A DNA stretch of 64,000 nucleotides from Sideroxyarcus sp045866275 (GTDB taxonomy: Bacteria; Pseudomonadota; Gammaproteobacteria; Burkholderiales; Gallionellaceae). The notes beneath the pieces are model-generated. The model had not been told where the DNA came from. It saw nothing but the letters and a program-made list of their open reading frames with translations, and did not search any database. Below are positions 56,635 to 64,000 of the stretch, one piece after another. The stretch is from positions 57,773 to 121,772 of the forward strand of contig BAAFRX010000004.1 of assembly GCA_045866275.1 (NCBI GenBank), read 5' to 3'. The first letter of the stretch is position 1, and each line of letters begins with the position of its first letter. A program made the translations under genes and the position numbers.

Positions 56635-56730
56635 GGCGAATCCCTGTTGGTGAATGCGCGGATTATGGGAGTGTGAGCTGGCAGCGTCAAACGGGTAGAA
56701 TGCGCGCCTTTGTGAAATTCAGTCACCCAT

Positions 56731-57591
56731 ATGAGCATTCAGTGGTTCCCCGGACATATGACAGCGGCAAAGAAGAAAGCCGCCGAGAGCATGGATCGCA
56801 TCGATGTCGTGATCGAGGTGCTGGATGCGCGCGCGCCGGAAGCCGGCAGCAATCCGCTGATCCGCGAGCTGCGCGAATTCCGCCAGCGCCCCTGCCTCAA
56901 GGTGCTCAACAAGAGCGACCTCGCCGATCCTGCCGCAACGCAGGCCTGGCTGACCCATTTCAACAGCCAGAAAAATGTGAGGGCCGTCGCCCTCTCCTGC
57001 AAAAAGCCGGGCGAAGCCGCGAAAATACCGAAACTGTGCCTGTCGCTGGCACCGCATCGCGGCACCCCGCTCAAGCCCCTGCGCATGATGGTGATGGGCA
57101 TTCCCAACGTCGGCAAGTCTACCTTCATCAACGCGCTGCTCAAGCGCCGCACCGCCGCCGTGGGCGATGAACCCGCCATCACCAAGAACCTGCAACATTT
57201 CGACCTCAACGACGCCATGCAACTGATCGACACGCCGGGCATGATGTGGCCGAAGATCGAGCGCGCGAGCGACGGTTACCTGCTGGCGGCCAGCAACCTG
57301 ATCGGGCGCAACGCCTACGACGAAGGCGAAGTCGCCGCGTTTCTCGGCGACCTGCTGCTGGCACGTTACCCGGCGCTGCTTGTCCAGCGTTACAAAATCC
57401 CGCTGGCCGGTCTGGATGGCGTCGCCCTCATTGCCGCCATCGCAAAACAGCGCGGTTTCCGCGGCAAGGGCGGCGAGCCGGAGCTGGGAAAAGCGGCCAT
57501 GACCCTGCTCCAGGACTACCGCAGCGGCACACTGGGGCGCATCAGTCTGGAAACACCCACCACGCGCGCTTCGATGATGAGGTTAGATTGA
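56731..57591 (+). CDS. Ribosome biogenesis GTPase YlqF/RbgA
   Basis: This is a 286-residue circularly permuted GTPase: G4 NKSD comes first (around residues 66-69), followed by G1 MGIPNVGKST (around 127-136) and G3 DTPGMMWP. The N-terminus MSIQWFPGHMTAAKK is characteristic of the family. RbgA acts in late 50S assembly. It is divergent from the fumarase gene; a TAGAAT box lies about 30 nt upstream of the ATG. Confidence 0.95.
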   Translation: MSIQWFPGHMTAAKKKAAESMDRIDVVIEVLDARAPEAGSNPLIRELREFRQRPCLKVLNKSDLADPAATQAWLTHFNSQKNVRAVALSCKKPGEAAKIPKLCLSLAPHRGTPLKPLRMMVMGIPNVGKSTFINALLKRRTAAVGDEPAITKNLQHFDLNDAMQLIDTPGMMWPKIERASDGYLLAASNLIGRNAYDEGEVAAFLGDLLLARYPALLVQRYKIPLAGLDGVALIAAIAKQRGFRGKGGEPELGKAAMTLLQDYRSGTLGRISLETPTTRASMMRLD

Positions 57592-57650
57592 CTCTGGACT
57601 ATAATCACCCGCAGGACACCCACCAACCCACCACCAATCAACCACCAACC

Positions 57651-58349
57651 ATGACGCGTCTTCCTCTTTTAATGCTCTGCTTAATGCTGGGTGCGTGCGG
57701 TACTGCCGCTCACAAAAGCGACCCGTTTGAATCGTTCAACCGCAAAGTCTATGCCTTCAACGATGTGGTTGATCGCGCCGTCATCAAGCCGGTGGCACGC
57801 GGATACAACAAGGTGATGCCGGCGCCCGGCAAGACCATGGTGAATAATTTCTTCTCGAATCTGGACGACATCCTGATCACGTTCAACGACTTGCTTCAAT
57901 TCAAATTTCGCCAAGCCATCAGCGATGGCAGCCGTGTCGCCTTTAACACCACCTTCGGCTTATTCGGATTATTCGAAATCACGACCCGCCTGGAAAAACA
58001 CAATGAGGATTTTGGCCAAACCCTGCGTTATTGGGGTTTCCCCAGCGGGCCTTACCTCATGTTGCCCATCTTGGGACCGAGCACGCTCACCGACACCGTC
58101 GGCCTCTACACCGACAACCTGGTCAGCGTCACCGGACGCGTGAATGATGACACTACCCGCTACCTGCTTTACGCCGGATATGGCATCAATCTCAGAGCGC
58201 GACTGCTGGAAAGTGAAAAAGTGCTCGATAGCGCCGCCATTGATCGTTACAGCTTCTTGCGCGATGCCTACCTGATGCGGCGCGTCAGCCTCGCTTACGA
58301 TGGCAATCCGCCGCGCCCCAATTACGAAGAATTCGACGAGGCAGAATAA
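57651..58349 (+). CDS. mlaA: MlaA (VacJ) outer-membrane lipoprotein
   Basis: MlaA removes mislocalised phospholipids from the outer leaflet of the outer membrane and passes them to MlaC. The 232-residue protein has lipobox MLGACG (Cys16), then the MlaA signature DPFESFNRKVYAFND and NNFFSNLDDILITFNDLLQ, and LRYWGFPSGPYLMLPILGPST. The ATG at 57651 fits the lipoprotein signal; the frame is open further upstream, antisense-like and not MlaA. There is no Shine-Dalgarno: the 35 nt before the ATG are almost pure C and A. The other mla genes are not in the window. Confidence 0.93.
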   Translation: MTRLPLLMLCLMLGACGTAAHKSDPFESFNRKVYAFNDVVDRAVIKPVARGYNKVMPAPGKTMVNNFFSNLDDILITFNDLLQFKFRQAISDGSRVAFNTTFGLFGLFEITTRLEKHNEDFGQTLRYWGFPSGPYLMLPILGPSTLTDTVGLYTDNLVSVTGRVNDDTTRYLLYAGYGINLRARLLESEKVLDSAAIDRYSFLRDAYLMRRVSLAYDGNPPRPNYEEFDEAE

Positions 58350-58379
58350 AAAACGGCGGGGAATCAACCCGCCGTTTTT
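58349..58379. terminator. Bidirectional terminator between mlaA and htpX
   Basis: Arms AAAAACGGCGGG (58349-58360) and CCCGCCGTTTTT (58368-58379) are perfect complements around a 7-nt loop, giving a GC stem followed by a T run on either strand. It sits in the 45-nt gap between the convergent mlaA and htpX genes. Confidence 0.92.
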
Positions 58380-58394
58380 GATTTTGCTGCCGCT

Positions 58395-59279
58395 CTAGCG
58401 CGCGTTGCGCAGGGCTTCGATGCGTTCCTCCAGCGGAGGATGGCTCATGAACAGGCGCGAGAAGCCGCCGCCGCTCGAAATGGCCATCGCCGACATATTT
58501 TTCGGCAGCGCCGCCGCCTGCTCGTGGTTCAGCTTGAGGCGCTCCAGCGCCGCAATCATCTTCTGCCGACCCGCCAGGTTTGCCCCACCTGCGTCGGCGC
58601 GGAATTCGCGCTGGCGCGAGAACCACATGACAACCATGCTGGCCAGGATGCCGAGCAGGATCTGCGCGGCGATCTCCGCCACGAAAGCGCCGATGCCGGG
58701 TCCTTCGCGCGGGTCGTTCTTCAGCAGCACCCGGTCCACCAGGATTCCGAACAGCTTGGCGAAGAACACCACGAAGGTATTGACCACCCCCTGGATCAGC
58801 GCCAGCGTGACCATGTCGCCGTTGGCGACGTGGCTGATTTCGTGCGCCAGCACGGCCTCCGCTTCTTCCCGGCTCATGGCATGCAACAGGCCGGTGCTCA
58901 CCGCCACCAGCGAATTGTTGCGGTTCCAGCCGGTGGCAAAGGCGTTCACGTCCGGCGCATCGTAGATCGCGACTTCCGGCATGCCGATCCCCGCCGCATC
59001 GGCCTGACGCCGCACGGTATCGACCAGCCAGCGCTCGGTCGGATCCTGCGGGTTTTCGATGACATGCGCACCCACCGACTGTTTCGCCATCCATTTCGAC
59101 AGCAGCAACGAAACGATGGAACCGGAAAAACCGATCACCGCGGACATGGTCAGCAAGGCATTGAAGTTGATCGCTCCGCTTTCATCCAGCACCCGATCCA
59201 CGCCGAGCAGGCGCAGGGTAATGCTGATGACCGCCAGCACCGCCACATTGGTCAGGATGAACAGAAAAATACGTTTCAT
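58395..59279 (-). CDS. htpX: Membrane zinc metalloprotease HtpX
   Basis: HtpX is an inner-membrane protease that degrades misfolded membrane proteins. The 294-residue protein has four hydrophobic segments (about 4-25, 42-62, 160-180 and 195-215), the zinc motif HEISH (H146, E147, H150) and the downstream FRADAGGANLAGRQKM element. The ATG at 59279 is chosen because GGAGG lies 5 nt upstream; an ATG four codons earlier is possible. Often induced by envelope stress. Confidence 0.95.
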   Translation of the reverse strand: MKRIFLFILTNVAVLAVISITLRLLGVDRVLDESGAINFNALLTMSAVIGFSGSIVSLLLSKWMAKQSVGAHVIENPQDPTERWLVDTVRRQADAAGIGMPEVAIYDAPDVNAFATGWNRNNSLVAVSTGLLHAMSREEAEAVLAHEISHVANGDMVTLALIQGVVNTFVVFFAKLFGILVDRVLLKNDPREGPGIGAFVAEIAAQILLGILASMVVMWFSRQREFRADAGGANLAGRQKMIAALERLKLNHEQAAALPKNMSAMAISSGGGFSRLFMSHPPLEERIEALRNAR

Positions 59280-59461
59280 GACAGCCTCCATAGAATCGGG
59301 GCAGCAACACGCGCCCCGTTGATTTTTGTCGCGCTCCCCAAATGGGGGGGCGGCTTCTTTTTTTCAAGCGCCCGATGTGATACCCGCCGCCACAATAAGT
59401 TCGCTTGCCACCTCTCATGTACAGCTATAGCATCGCCAGACAATTTTCCAGGATCAAACTC

Positions 59462-60055
59462 ATGCCGAATCGCCTGATCCAAACTGCCGTGCATCAATTG
59501 CGGTTTGTGCTGCCCGCCTTGTTCGCCGCCAACACCTTGGCTGCCGAGCATTACACCATTGATGCCGCTCATACCTGGCCATCGTTCGAGGTTAATCATC
59601 TCGGTTATTCCACCCAGCGCGGCCGCTTCAATCAGACGCACGGCAAGATCACGCTCGATGTCGCCGCCAAGACAGGCATGATCGATATCACGATCGATGC
59701 CGGTTCGATCGATATGGGATTCCAGAAATGGGATGAGCACATGAAGTCGCCGGATTTCTTCCATGTCCAACTGCACCCGACCATCCGCTTTTACGCCGAC
59801 GAACTTCGGTTTGAAGAAGAAAAATTGGTCGGCGCGAAAGGATATTTGACGCTGCTGGGTACCCGGCGAGCAATCGAATTGAGCATCGCCAATTTTCACT
59901 GCGCTCCCCATCCATTGAACAGAAGACGGCACTGCGGTGCCGACGTGACCTCCCGCATCCAGCGCACCCAGTTTGGCATGGCCAAATACGTCCCCATGAT
60001 TGGCGACGAAGTAAAACTCGTCATCCCGGTCGAAGCCGACCTTGATCAAGAATAA
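59462..60055 (+). CDS. YceI family periplasmic protein
   Basis: The 197-residue protein has a signal peptide (about 1-28, ending NTLAAEHY) and the YceI lipocalin-like fold: YTIDAAHTWPSFEVNHLGYS, GMIDITIDAGSIDMG, SPDFFHVQLHPTIRF and the C-terminal FGMAKYVPMIGDEVKL. YceI proteins bind isoprenoid chains such as polyprenyl quinones. The ATG at 59462 follows AGGA at 9 nt; upstream in-frame codons do not look like signal sequence. It is convergent with the LexA-like gene 10 nt away. Confidence 0.9.
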   Translation: MPNRLIQTAVHQLRFVLPALFAANTLAAEHYTIDAAHTWPSFEVNHLGYSTQRGRFNQTHGKITLDVAAKTGMIDITIDAGSIDMGFQKWDEHMKSPDFFHVQLHPTIRFYADELRFEEEKLVGAKGYLTLLGTRRAIELSIANFHCAPHPLNRRRHCGADVTSRIQRTQFGMAKYVPMIGDEVKLVIPVEADLDQE

Positions 60056-60065
60056 TCCAAGCGGA

Positions 60066-60668
60066 CTATTTGCGGTATTTCCGCGCCAACCCGACCAGCA
60101 CGCCGAATATCTCCAGCGTCCCTTGCGGGCGAATGACGGGATACGCCGGATTCTGCGGGCGCAGGATGAACTGGCCGCGTTCCTTGTCCAGGGTTTTCAG
60201 GGTGAACTCGCCATCCACGATGGCGACCACGATGTCGCCGACTTCGGCCAGATCGCGTTTCTCGACCACGGCCACATCGCCGTCGTGAATGCCCGCGCCC
60301 AGCATCGAATCGCCCTTCACCGGGATCAGCGTGGTCTTCGAGGGGGTGTCGATCAGCATCTCGTCGATGAGGAGATACTCGCTCTGGGTCGCGCTCACCG
60401 TGACCGGCATGCCGGCCGGAACCGAGGCATCCGCGAGGGGCCGGGCGAAGAATTGACGGGTCGGAATCCACATCCCGTCCGGGGTGCGTTCGATGAAACC
60501 GGCCTCACCCAGCCGGTCCAGGATCGCCTTGACCCACGATTTCGAGGCAATGCGGAACACGGTGCACAACGCGGCGTAGGACGGAATGCTCTTCCAGTCG
60601 GCGTAATAATCCTGCAGCCGGGCAAGATATTCCGCATCCCTGGCGTGGGCCGGATTATGTTCAGTCAT
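60066..60668 (-). CDS. LexA-like autocleaving repressor (S24 family)
   Basis: The 200-residue protein has an N-terminal winged-helix DNA-binding region (IPSYAALCTVFRIASKSWVK, about 28-47) and a C-terminal S24 protease domain. The self-cleavage site is Ala-Gly in ASVPAGMPV (around residue 84). The nucleophile serine is in VKGDSMLGAGIHDGD and the catalytic lysine in DGEFTLKTL. Its operator region has GAAC-N4-GTTC elements rather than the CTGT-N8-ACAG box of classical proteobacterial LexA, so it may be a second, LexA2-type regulator. No imuB/dnaE2 genes adjoin it. GAGGG lies 5 nt before the ATG. Confidence 0.85.
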   Translation of the reverse strand: MTEHNPAHARDAEYLARLQDYYADWKSIPSYAALCTVFRIASKSWVKAILDRLGEAGFIERTPDGMWIPTRQFFARPLADASVPAGMPVTVSATQSEYLLIDEMLIDTPSKTTLIPVKGDSMLGAGIHDGDVAVVEKRDLAEVGDIVVAIVDGEFTLKTLDKERGQFILRPQNPAYPVIRPQGTLEIFGVLVGLARKYRK

Positions 60669-60684
60669 GGCATCCCTCTGTTAC

Positions 60685-60731
60685 AGAACAAACGTGCGGC
60701 GCATGGTAAAGAACGTTTGTTCTGCTGTCAA
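60685..60731 (-). promoter_or_regulatory. Promoter and operators of the LexA-like gene
   Basis: On the minus strand TTGACA (60731-60726) is followed after exactly 17 nt by TACCAT (60708-60703). Within the spacer lies the palindrome GAAC-AAAC-GTTC (60722-60711). A second, diverged site (GCAC-GTTT-GTTC, 60697-60686) lies just downstream of the -10. The outer 11-nt segments (60685-60695 and 60713-60723) are also perfect reverse complements of one another. The layout suggests autorepression by blocking RNA polymerase. Confidence 0.75.
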
Positions 60732-60774
60732 TGCAAGTGCGCAGGTACGCCCCGCAGGCCGCCGGTCAGGAAAC

Positions 60775-63591
60775 TCAATCCTGTCTGATCGTTGCCAGCA
60801 CGGCCACCTGCAAGGCATGGGTCAGCACCAGAATCTGGTCTTTCAGACCCAGCAGCTTGCCGCACAGCTCGCGTGCGCGTTCGATTTCGCCGGCATCGCG
60901 CAGACGGATGATCTCGGTGCCGGTTTCATGCACCTGCACATGCACCGGCTCGATGGCGACAAATTCCGGCAGGTGACCGTAAGTCACCCGGCCGTGTCCG
61001 TAATACCAGTGGCCAAAGCGGCATTGGTGGTGATTTTTCAACTCTCCGGTTGACAGCGCCAGCGGCGCATTTTCCACTGCCAGCGTCACGCGCTTGACCC
61101 ACTGCAGGTGATCGTGTTGCGCCACCAGCAGCGGCAGGTTGCTGATCTCCCAGCGCGCGTCCGCCCACAGCACCCAGCTTGGATCAGGCTGATACTGGCG
61201 CACCCAGTCCGCCACCTGTGCCGCCGGCATCGGGCGCGCGATGCCGTAACCCTGTGCCTCGTCGCACCCGAGACGCATCAGCAACACGCCATGCTCGGCC
61301 GTTTCGACGCCTTCGGCGATGACTGAACGGTTGAACAGCCGGGCCAGGCCGATCACCGCTTCCACGATGGTGATGTCCTGCTCGTCGTCCAGCATGTCGC
61401 GCACGAAAGACTGGTCGATCTTCAGGGTTTCCGCCGGCAGATGTTTGAGATAGCTCAACGAGGAATAGCCGGTGCCGAAATCGTCCAGCGCAAAACCCAC
61501 GCCCAGACGCCGGCAGGCGGCGATCTTGTCGCTCGCGCCGTGCAGATCGTCGAGCGCCACCGATTCCAGAATCTCGATCTCCAGCAGCGCGGGTGACAGC
61601 GCCGGATGGCGCGCCAGAATCTGCGCCAGGCGCGGCGTGAAGTCCTCGCGCTGAAAATGGTGCGCGGCGATATTCACGCTCACCGACCACACCAGGCCCG
61701 CCGCCTGCCACTGTTCCATTTGCTGCAACGCGCGCTCGGTCACCCATTCGCCGATGTCCACGATGAGATCGGACTGTTCGGCCAACGGCAGAAAATCCAG
61801 CGGCGGGATCAGCCCGTCCTGCGGATGCTGCCAGCGCAACAAGGCTTCCATCCCGATCACGCTGCCATTGCGGAGATTCACCTTGGGCTGGTAATGCAGC
61901 ACCAGCTCGTCCGCCCGCAAAGCCTCGCGCAGACGCAGCAGGCTGCGATGGGCCGCCTGGGTTTCCCGGTCCTCGGACACATTAAACAGGTGGAAGCGGC
62001 TGCGCCCCAGTTGTTTGGCCTGATACATGGCCTGGTCGGCATGGCGCAACAGCGTATCGCTGTCGGCATCATCGAAGGGATAGACGGTCAGCCCGATGCT
62101 CGCCGAGACCGTGATTGCCCCGATCTCCTGGCAGCAAGGCTGGGCAATGGCATCGATGATGCGCTGCGCGGCCGCATAGATTTCCTCCACGTTCTGCGCA
62201 TCGCCGAGCAGCAGCACAAACTCGTCCCCGCCCAGACGCGCCACCGAATCCTCGCCCCGCAACTTGGCCTGCATCCGGCGCGCAACTTCCACCAGCAGGC
62301 GGTCGCCCACCTCGTGCCCGTAACGGTCGTTCACCGGCTTGAAGCCGTCAAGATCGAGCAGACACACGCCGAGCAGCTTGTTCTGCCGCCGCGCAGAAGC
62401 CAGCGCACGCTGGAATCGGTCGGTCAGCAAGGCGCGATTGGGCAGACCGGTCAGCGCATCATGCCCGGCCTGCCACTGCACCGCATTGAGCAGCTTCTTG
62501 TTGTCCGTCACATCATGGAACACCAGCACACAACCGAGCAGCGCGCCGTTCGGCAGACGAATCGGCGCGGCGGAATCCTCGATGCAATATTCCGTGCCAC
62601 TGCGGCTGATGAGCACCGTGTGATTGGCGAGGTTCACCGTTTTGCCGAAGCGCAGGACCTGTTCGACCGGATTCTCCACCCGCATGCGCGTGGCTTCGTT
62701 GACGATGTGGAAAATTTCCGCCAGCGGGTTGCCCGCCGCCTCTTCCTGCGTCCAGCCGGTGAGCCGGACCGCCACCGCGTTCAGGAAAGAAACGCGCCCC
62801 TCGGCATCGGTGGTGATGACGGCATCGCCGATCGAAGCCAAAGTGACTTCTGCCCGTTCCTTTTCCGTCTGGACGGTGCGTACCAATTGCGCGACCCGGT
62901 CCGCCATCGTATTGAACGCGGTGGTGGTGGCGCGCAGTTCCGGTGCGCCATACAGCGGCGCGCGCACGGCAAAATCACCCGACTCGAACGCCTGCGCGGC
63001 AGCCTTCAACTCGCGCAGGCCGCGCAGTGTGGAACGCAGCACCAGCCAGGACAGCAGCGCGATGGAAAACAACACGGCGGCCACGGCCTTGAGTTGGTTG
63101 AAAACTTGCAACCAGGCCGGCAGCAAGGCATGGGCCGGGTCGAAGCGGATGGTCAGTGAGCCAGGGGCAACTCCCTCCGCTTGCAGGGGAAGGATGACGG
63201 GTGATATGGGAATGCCCATGCGGGCGACAAACCAGGCGGGCGCATGTTCTGCGGAAGGAGAGCGATCCTGCGCAGTGATGGACCGACCGTCTGCCGCGCG
63301 CCAGGACAGTTCGACCAGATCAGGTCGAACATCCACTTGCCGTTGCAGGAACTGCGCAGCGGTCTCGTGATTTCCCCGTTGCAGCTCCTCGATCAGTTCG
63401 GCCGGCACGATGGCTTGCACCACGGACAATTCCTCGGCCAGACGCGCTACCGCGAACGCCCGGGCTTCCTGCGCCAGCAGCACGGTGCGCACCGTGACGG
63501 CCAGCGCCACGGTCAACAGCAGCGCACCCACCAGACGCGCGATCAGCGGGATGGAGTGCCAACAACGTGAAATGGGAGAGCCAGGATGCAT
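60775..63591 (-). CDS. LapD/MoxY-like sensor-HAMP-PAS-GGDEF-EAL protein with C-terminal CZB domain
   Basis: The 938-residue membrane protein has spans at about 16-40 and 168-187 around a periplasmic region resembling LapD/MoxY sensors. HAMP (188-240), PAS (about 243-365), an intact GGDEF (454-458) and EAL (582-584, EALLRW; ELEIL, DDFGTGYSSL, IAEGVET) follow. The last 100 residues match a chemoreceptor zinc-binding (CZB) domain: NHHQCRFGHWYYGHG, then LPEFVAIEPVHVQVHE. CZB domains bind zinc with three His and one Cys, so c-di-GMP turnover may respond to zinc or oxidants such as hypochlorite. Confidence 0.92.
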   Translation of the reverse strand: MHPGSPISRCWHSIPLIARLVGALLLTVALAVTVRTVLLAQEARAFAVARLAEELSVVQAIVPAELIEELQRGNHETAAQFLQRQVDVRPDLVELSWRAADGRSITAQDRSPSAEHAPAWFVARMGIPISPVILPLQAEGVAPGSLTIRFDPAHALLPAWLQVFNQLKAVAAVLFSIALLSWLVLRSTLRGLRELKAAAQAFESGDFAVRAPLYGAPELRATTTAFNTMADRVAQLVRTVQTEKERAEVTLASIGDAVITTDAEGRVSFLNAVAVRLTGWTQEEAAGNPLAEIFHIVNEATRMRVENPVEQVLRFGKTVNLANHTVLISRSGTEYCIEDSAAPIRLPNGALLGCVLVFHDVTDNKKLLNAVQWQAGHDALTGLPNRALLTDRFQRALASARRQNKLLGVCLLDLDGFKPVNDRYGHEVGDRLLVEVARRMQAKLRGEDSVARLGGDEFVLLLGDAQNVEEIYAAAQRIIDAIAQPCCQEIGAITVSASIGLTVYPFDDADSDTLLRHADQAMYQAKQLGRSRFHLFNVSEDRETQAAHRSLLRLREALRADELVLHYQPKVNLRNGSVIGMEALLRWQHPQDGLIPPLDFLPLAEQSDLIVDIGEWVTERALQQMEQWQAAGLVWSVSVNIAAHHFQREDFTPRLAQILARHPALSPALLEIEILESVALDDLHGASDKIAACRRLGVGFALDDFGTGYSSLSYLKHLPAETLKIDQSFVRDMLDDEQDITIVEAVIGLARLFNRSVIAEGVETAEHGVLLMRLGCDEAQGYGIARPMPAAQVADWVRQYQPDPSWVLWADARWEISNLPLLVAQHDHLQWVKRVTLAVENAPLALSTGELKNHHQCRFGHWYYGHGRVTYGHLPEFVAIEPVHVQVHETGTEIIRLRDAGEIERARELCGKLLGLKDQILVLTHALQVAVLATIRQD

Positions 63592-63595
63592 CGTG

Positions 63596-63613
63596 ACCTC
63601 CGGGGCCGGAGGT
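63596..63613 (-). promoter_or_regulatory. Hairpin masking the ribosome-binding site of the CZB c-di-GMP gene
   Basis: The palindrome ACCTCCGG-CC-CCGGAGGT (minus strand) has perfect 8-nt arms. Its 3' arm contains GGAGGT, which lies 4 nt before the ATG at 63591, so the Shine-Dalgarno would be paired in the folded mRNA. There is no T run, so it is unlikely to be a terminator of the ferredoxin gene 10 nt upstream. Confidence 0.55.
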
Positions 63614-63622
63614 TACAGGCGC

Positions 63623-63880
63623 TTACTTGCCTTTGGCCGCCATCAGCGCTTCGTATTTGGCCTGCAGTTGTTCCTTGCTCTCGACGTGATCAGTATCTTT
63701 CGGAATGCAATCCACCGGGCACACTTCCACACATTGCGGCGTATCGTAATGCCCCACGCACTCGGTGCATTTTTTCGGGTCGATGATGTAGATGGTGTCG
63801 CCTTGCGAGATGGCGTCGTTCGGGCATTCCGGCTCGCACACGTCGCAGTTGATGCATTCGTCGGTGATGATCAGTGACAT
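63623..63880 (-). CDS. YfhL-type 2[4Fe-4S] ferredoxin
   Basis: The 85-residue ferredoxin has two cluster motifs: CINCDVCEPECP (first) and CTECVGHYDTPQCVEVCPVDCI (second, with the longer insertion typical of the YfhL/Alvin-type ferredoxins). The C-terminal tail is helical and charged (ESKEQLQAKYEALMAAKGK). It is a low-potential electron carrier; partners are unknown. It precedes the CZB c-di-GMP gene by 31 nt. The 120 nt to the right edge hold no recognisable feature. Confidence 0.95.
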   Translation of the reverse strand: MSLIITDECINCDVCEPECPNDAISQGDTIYIIDPKKCTECVGHYDTPQCVEVCPVDCIPKDTDHVESKEQLQAKYEALMAAKGK

Positions 63881-64000
63881 GGTTACTCTTATATGGACGC
63901 CTCCCGGTTTAGCAAGAGATTTGTCGTGTTTTGGTAAAACCAGAAATCGGCTGCAGTCTTATATCCGGCCTTGTTGCAAGCTGGACTTCTGCCTGCGGGC

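Overview
The window looks like chromosome from a betaproteobacterium. The clearest pointers are the rpoE-rseA-mucB-rseC-degQ-lepA-lepB-rnc-era-recO-pdxJ-acpS superoperon, a ccm cytochrome c maturation cluster, and the abundance of PAS/GGDEF/EAL proteins. I lean towards Nitrosomonadales/Gallionellaceae-like bacteria, but the sequence alone does not prove that. The genes are densely packed, with many ATGA-type overlaps. Most of the window is housekeeping.

Layout. 1-2071: haem-exporter genes ccmA-B-C and the first codons of ccmD (minus). 2301-4515: a PpiD-like chaperone gene and two tRNAs, Ser(GCU) and Arg(ACG), with a terminator. 4562-5794: lysC, divergent from recJ (5902-7632). recJ carries a short palindromic dispersed repeat read in frame; a second copy lies between recR and ybaB at 52279-52317. 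7637-8908: a DUF4010/MgtC-type membrane protein. 8968-10072: prfB with its programmed +1 frameshift. 10075-15943: a four-gene operon resembling Wadjet/MksFEBG, made of a kleisin-like protein, a small MukE/JetB-like protein, an SMC-like ATPase and a TOPRIM nuclease. 16015-16676: a vapBC-type toxin-antitoxin pair. 16706-18208: lysS. prfB and lysS are neighbours in many proteobacteria, so the operon plus the toxin-antitoxin pair looks like a 6.6-kb accessory insertion into a housekeeping operon.

18211-23741: a Crp/Fnr regulator facing a three-gene unit of TonB-dependent receptor, periplasmic binding protein and hybrid histidine kinase, probably a nutrient-sensing module. 24062-32324: three tandem multi-domain c-di-GMP enzymes; a fourth at 60775-63591 ends in a zinc-binding CZB domain. 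32545-35238: aconitase. 35284-45683: the superoperon of envelope stress response, signal peptidase, RNase III, Era and RecO. 45868-47451: nadB, overlapping a convergent ygfX-like gene. 47886-50713: a Ser/Thr kinase, a TssQ-like lipoprotein and a class III cyclase with a PEGA domain. 50803-55073: rluB, recR, ybaB, dnaX, pagL and the 4.5S RNA. 55114-59279: fumarase, rbgA, mlaA and htpX. 59462-63880: yceI, a LexA-like repressor with an operator-promoter containing GAAC-N4-GTTC sites, the CZB cyclase/phosphodiesterase and a 2[4Fe-4S] ferredoxin.

The main candidate for a new or under-described system is the compact Jet-like operon locked behind prfB. The LexA-like regulator with its unusual operators and the receptor-binding protein-kinase cluster come next. 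All assignments rest on reading motifs and context; no database search was possible.
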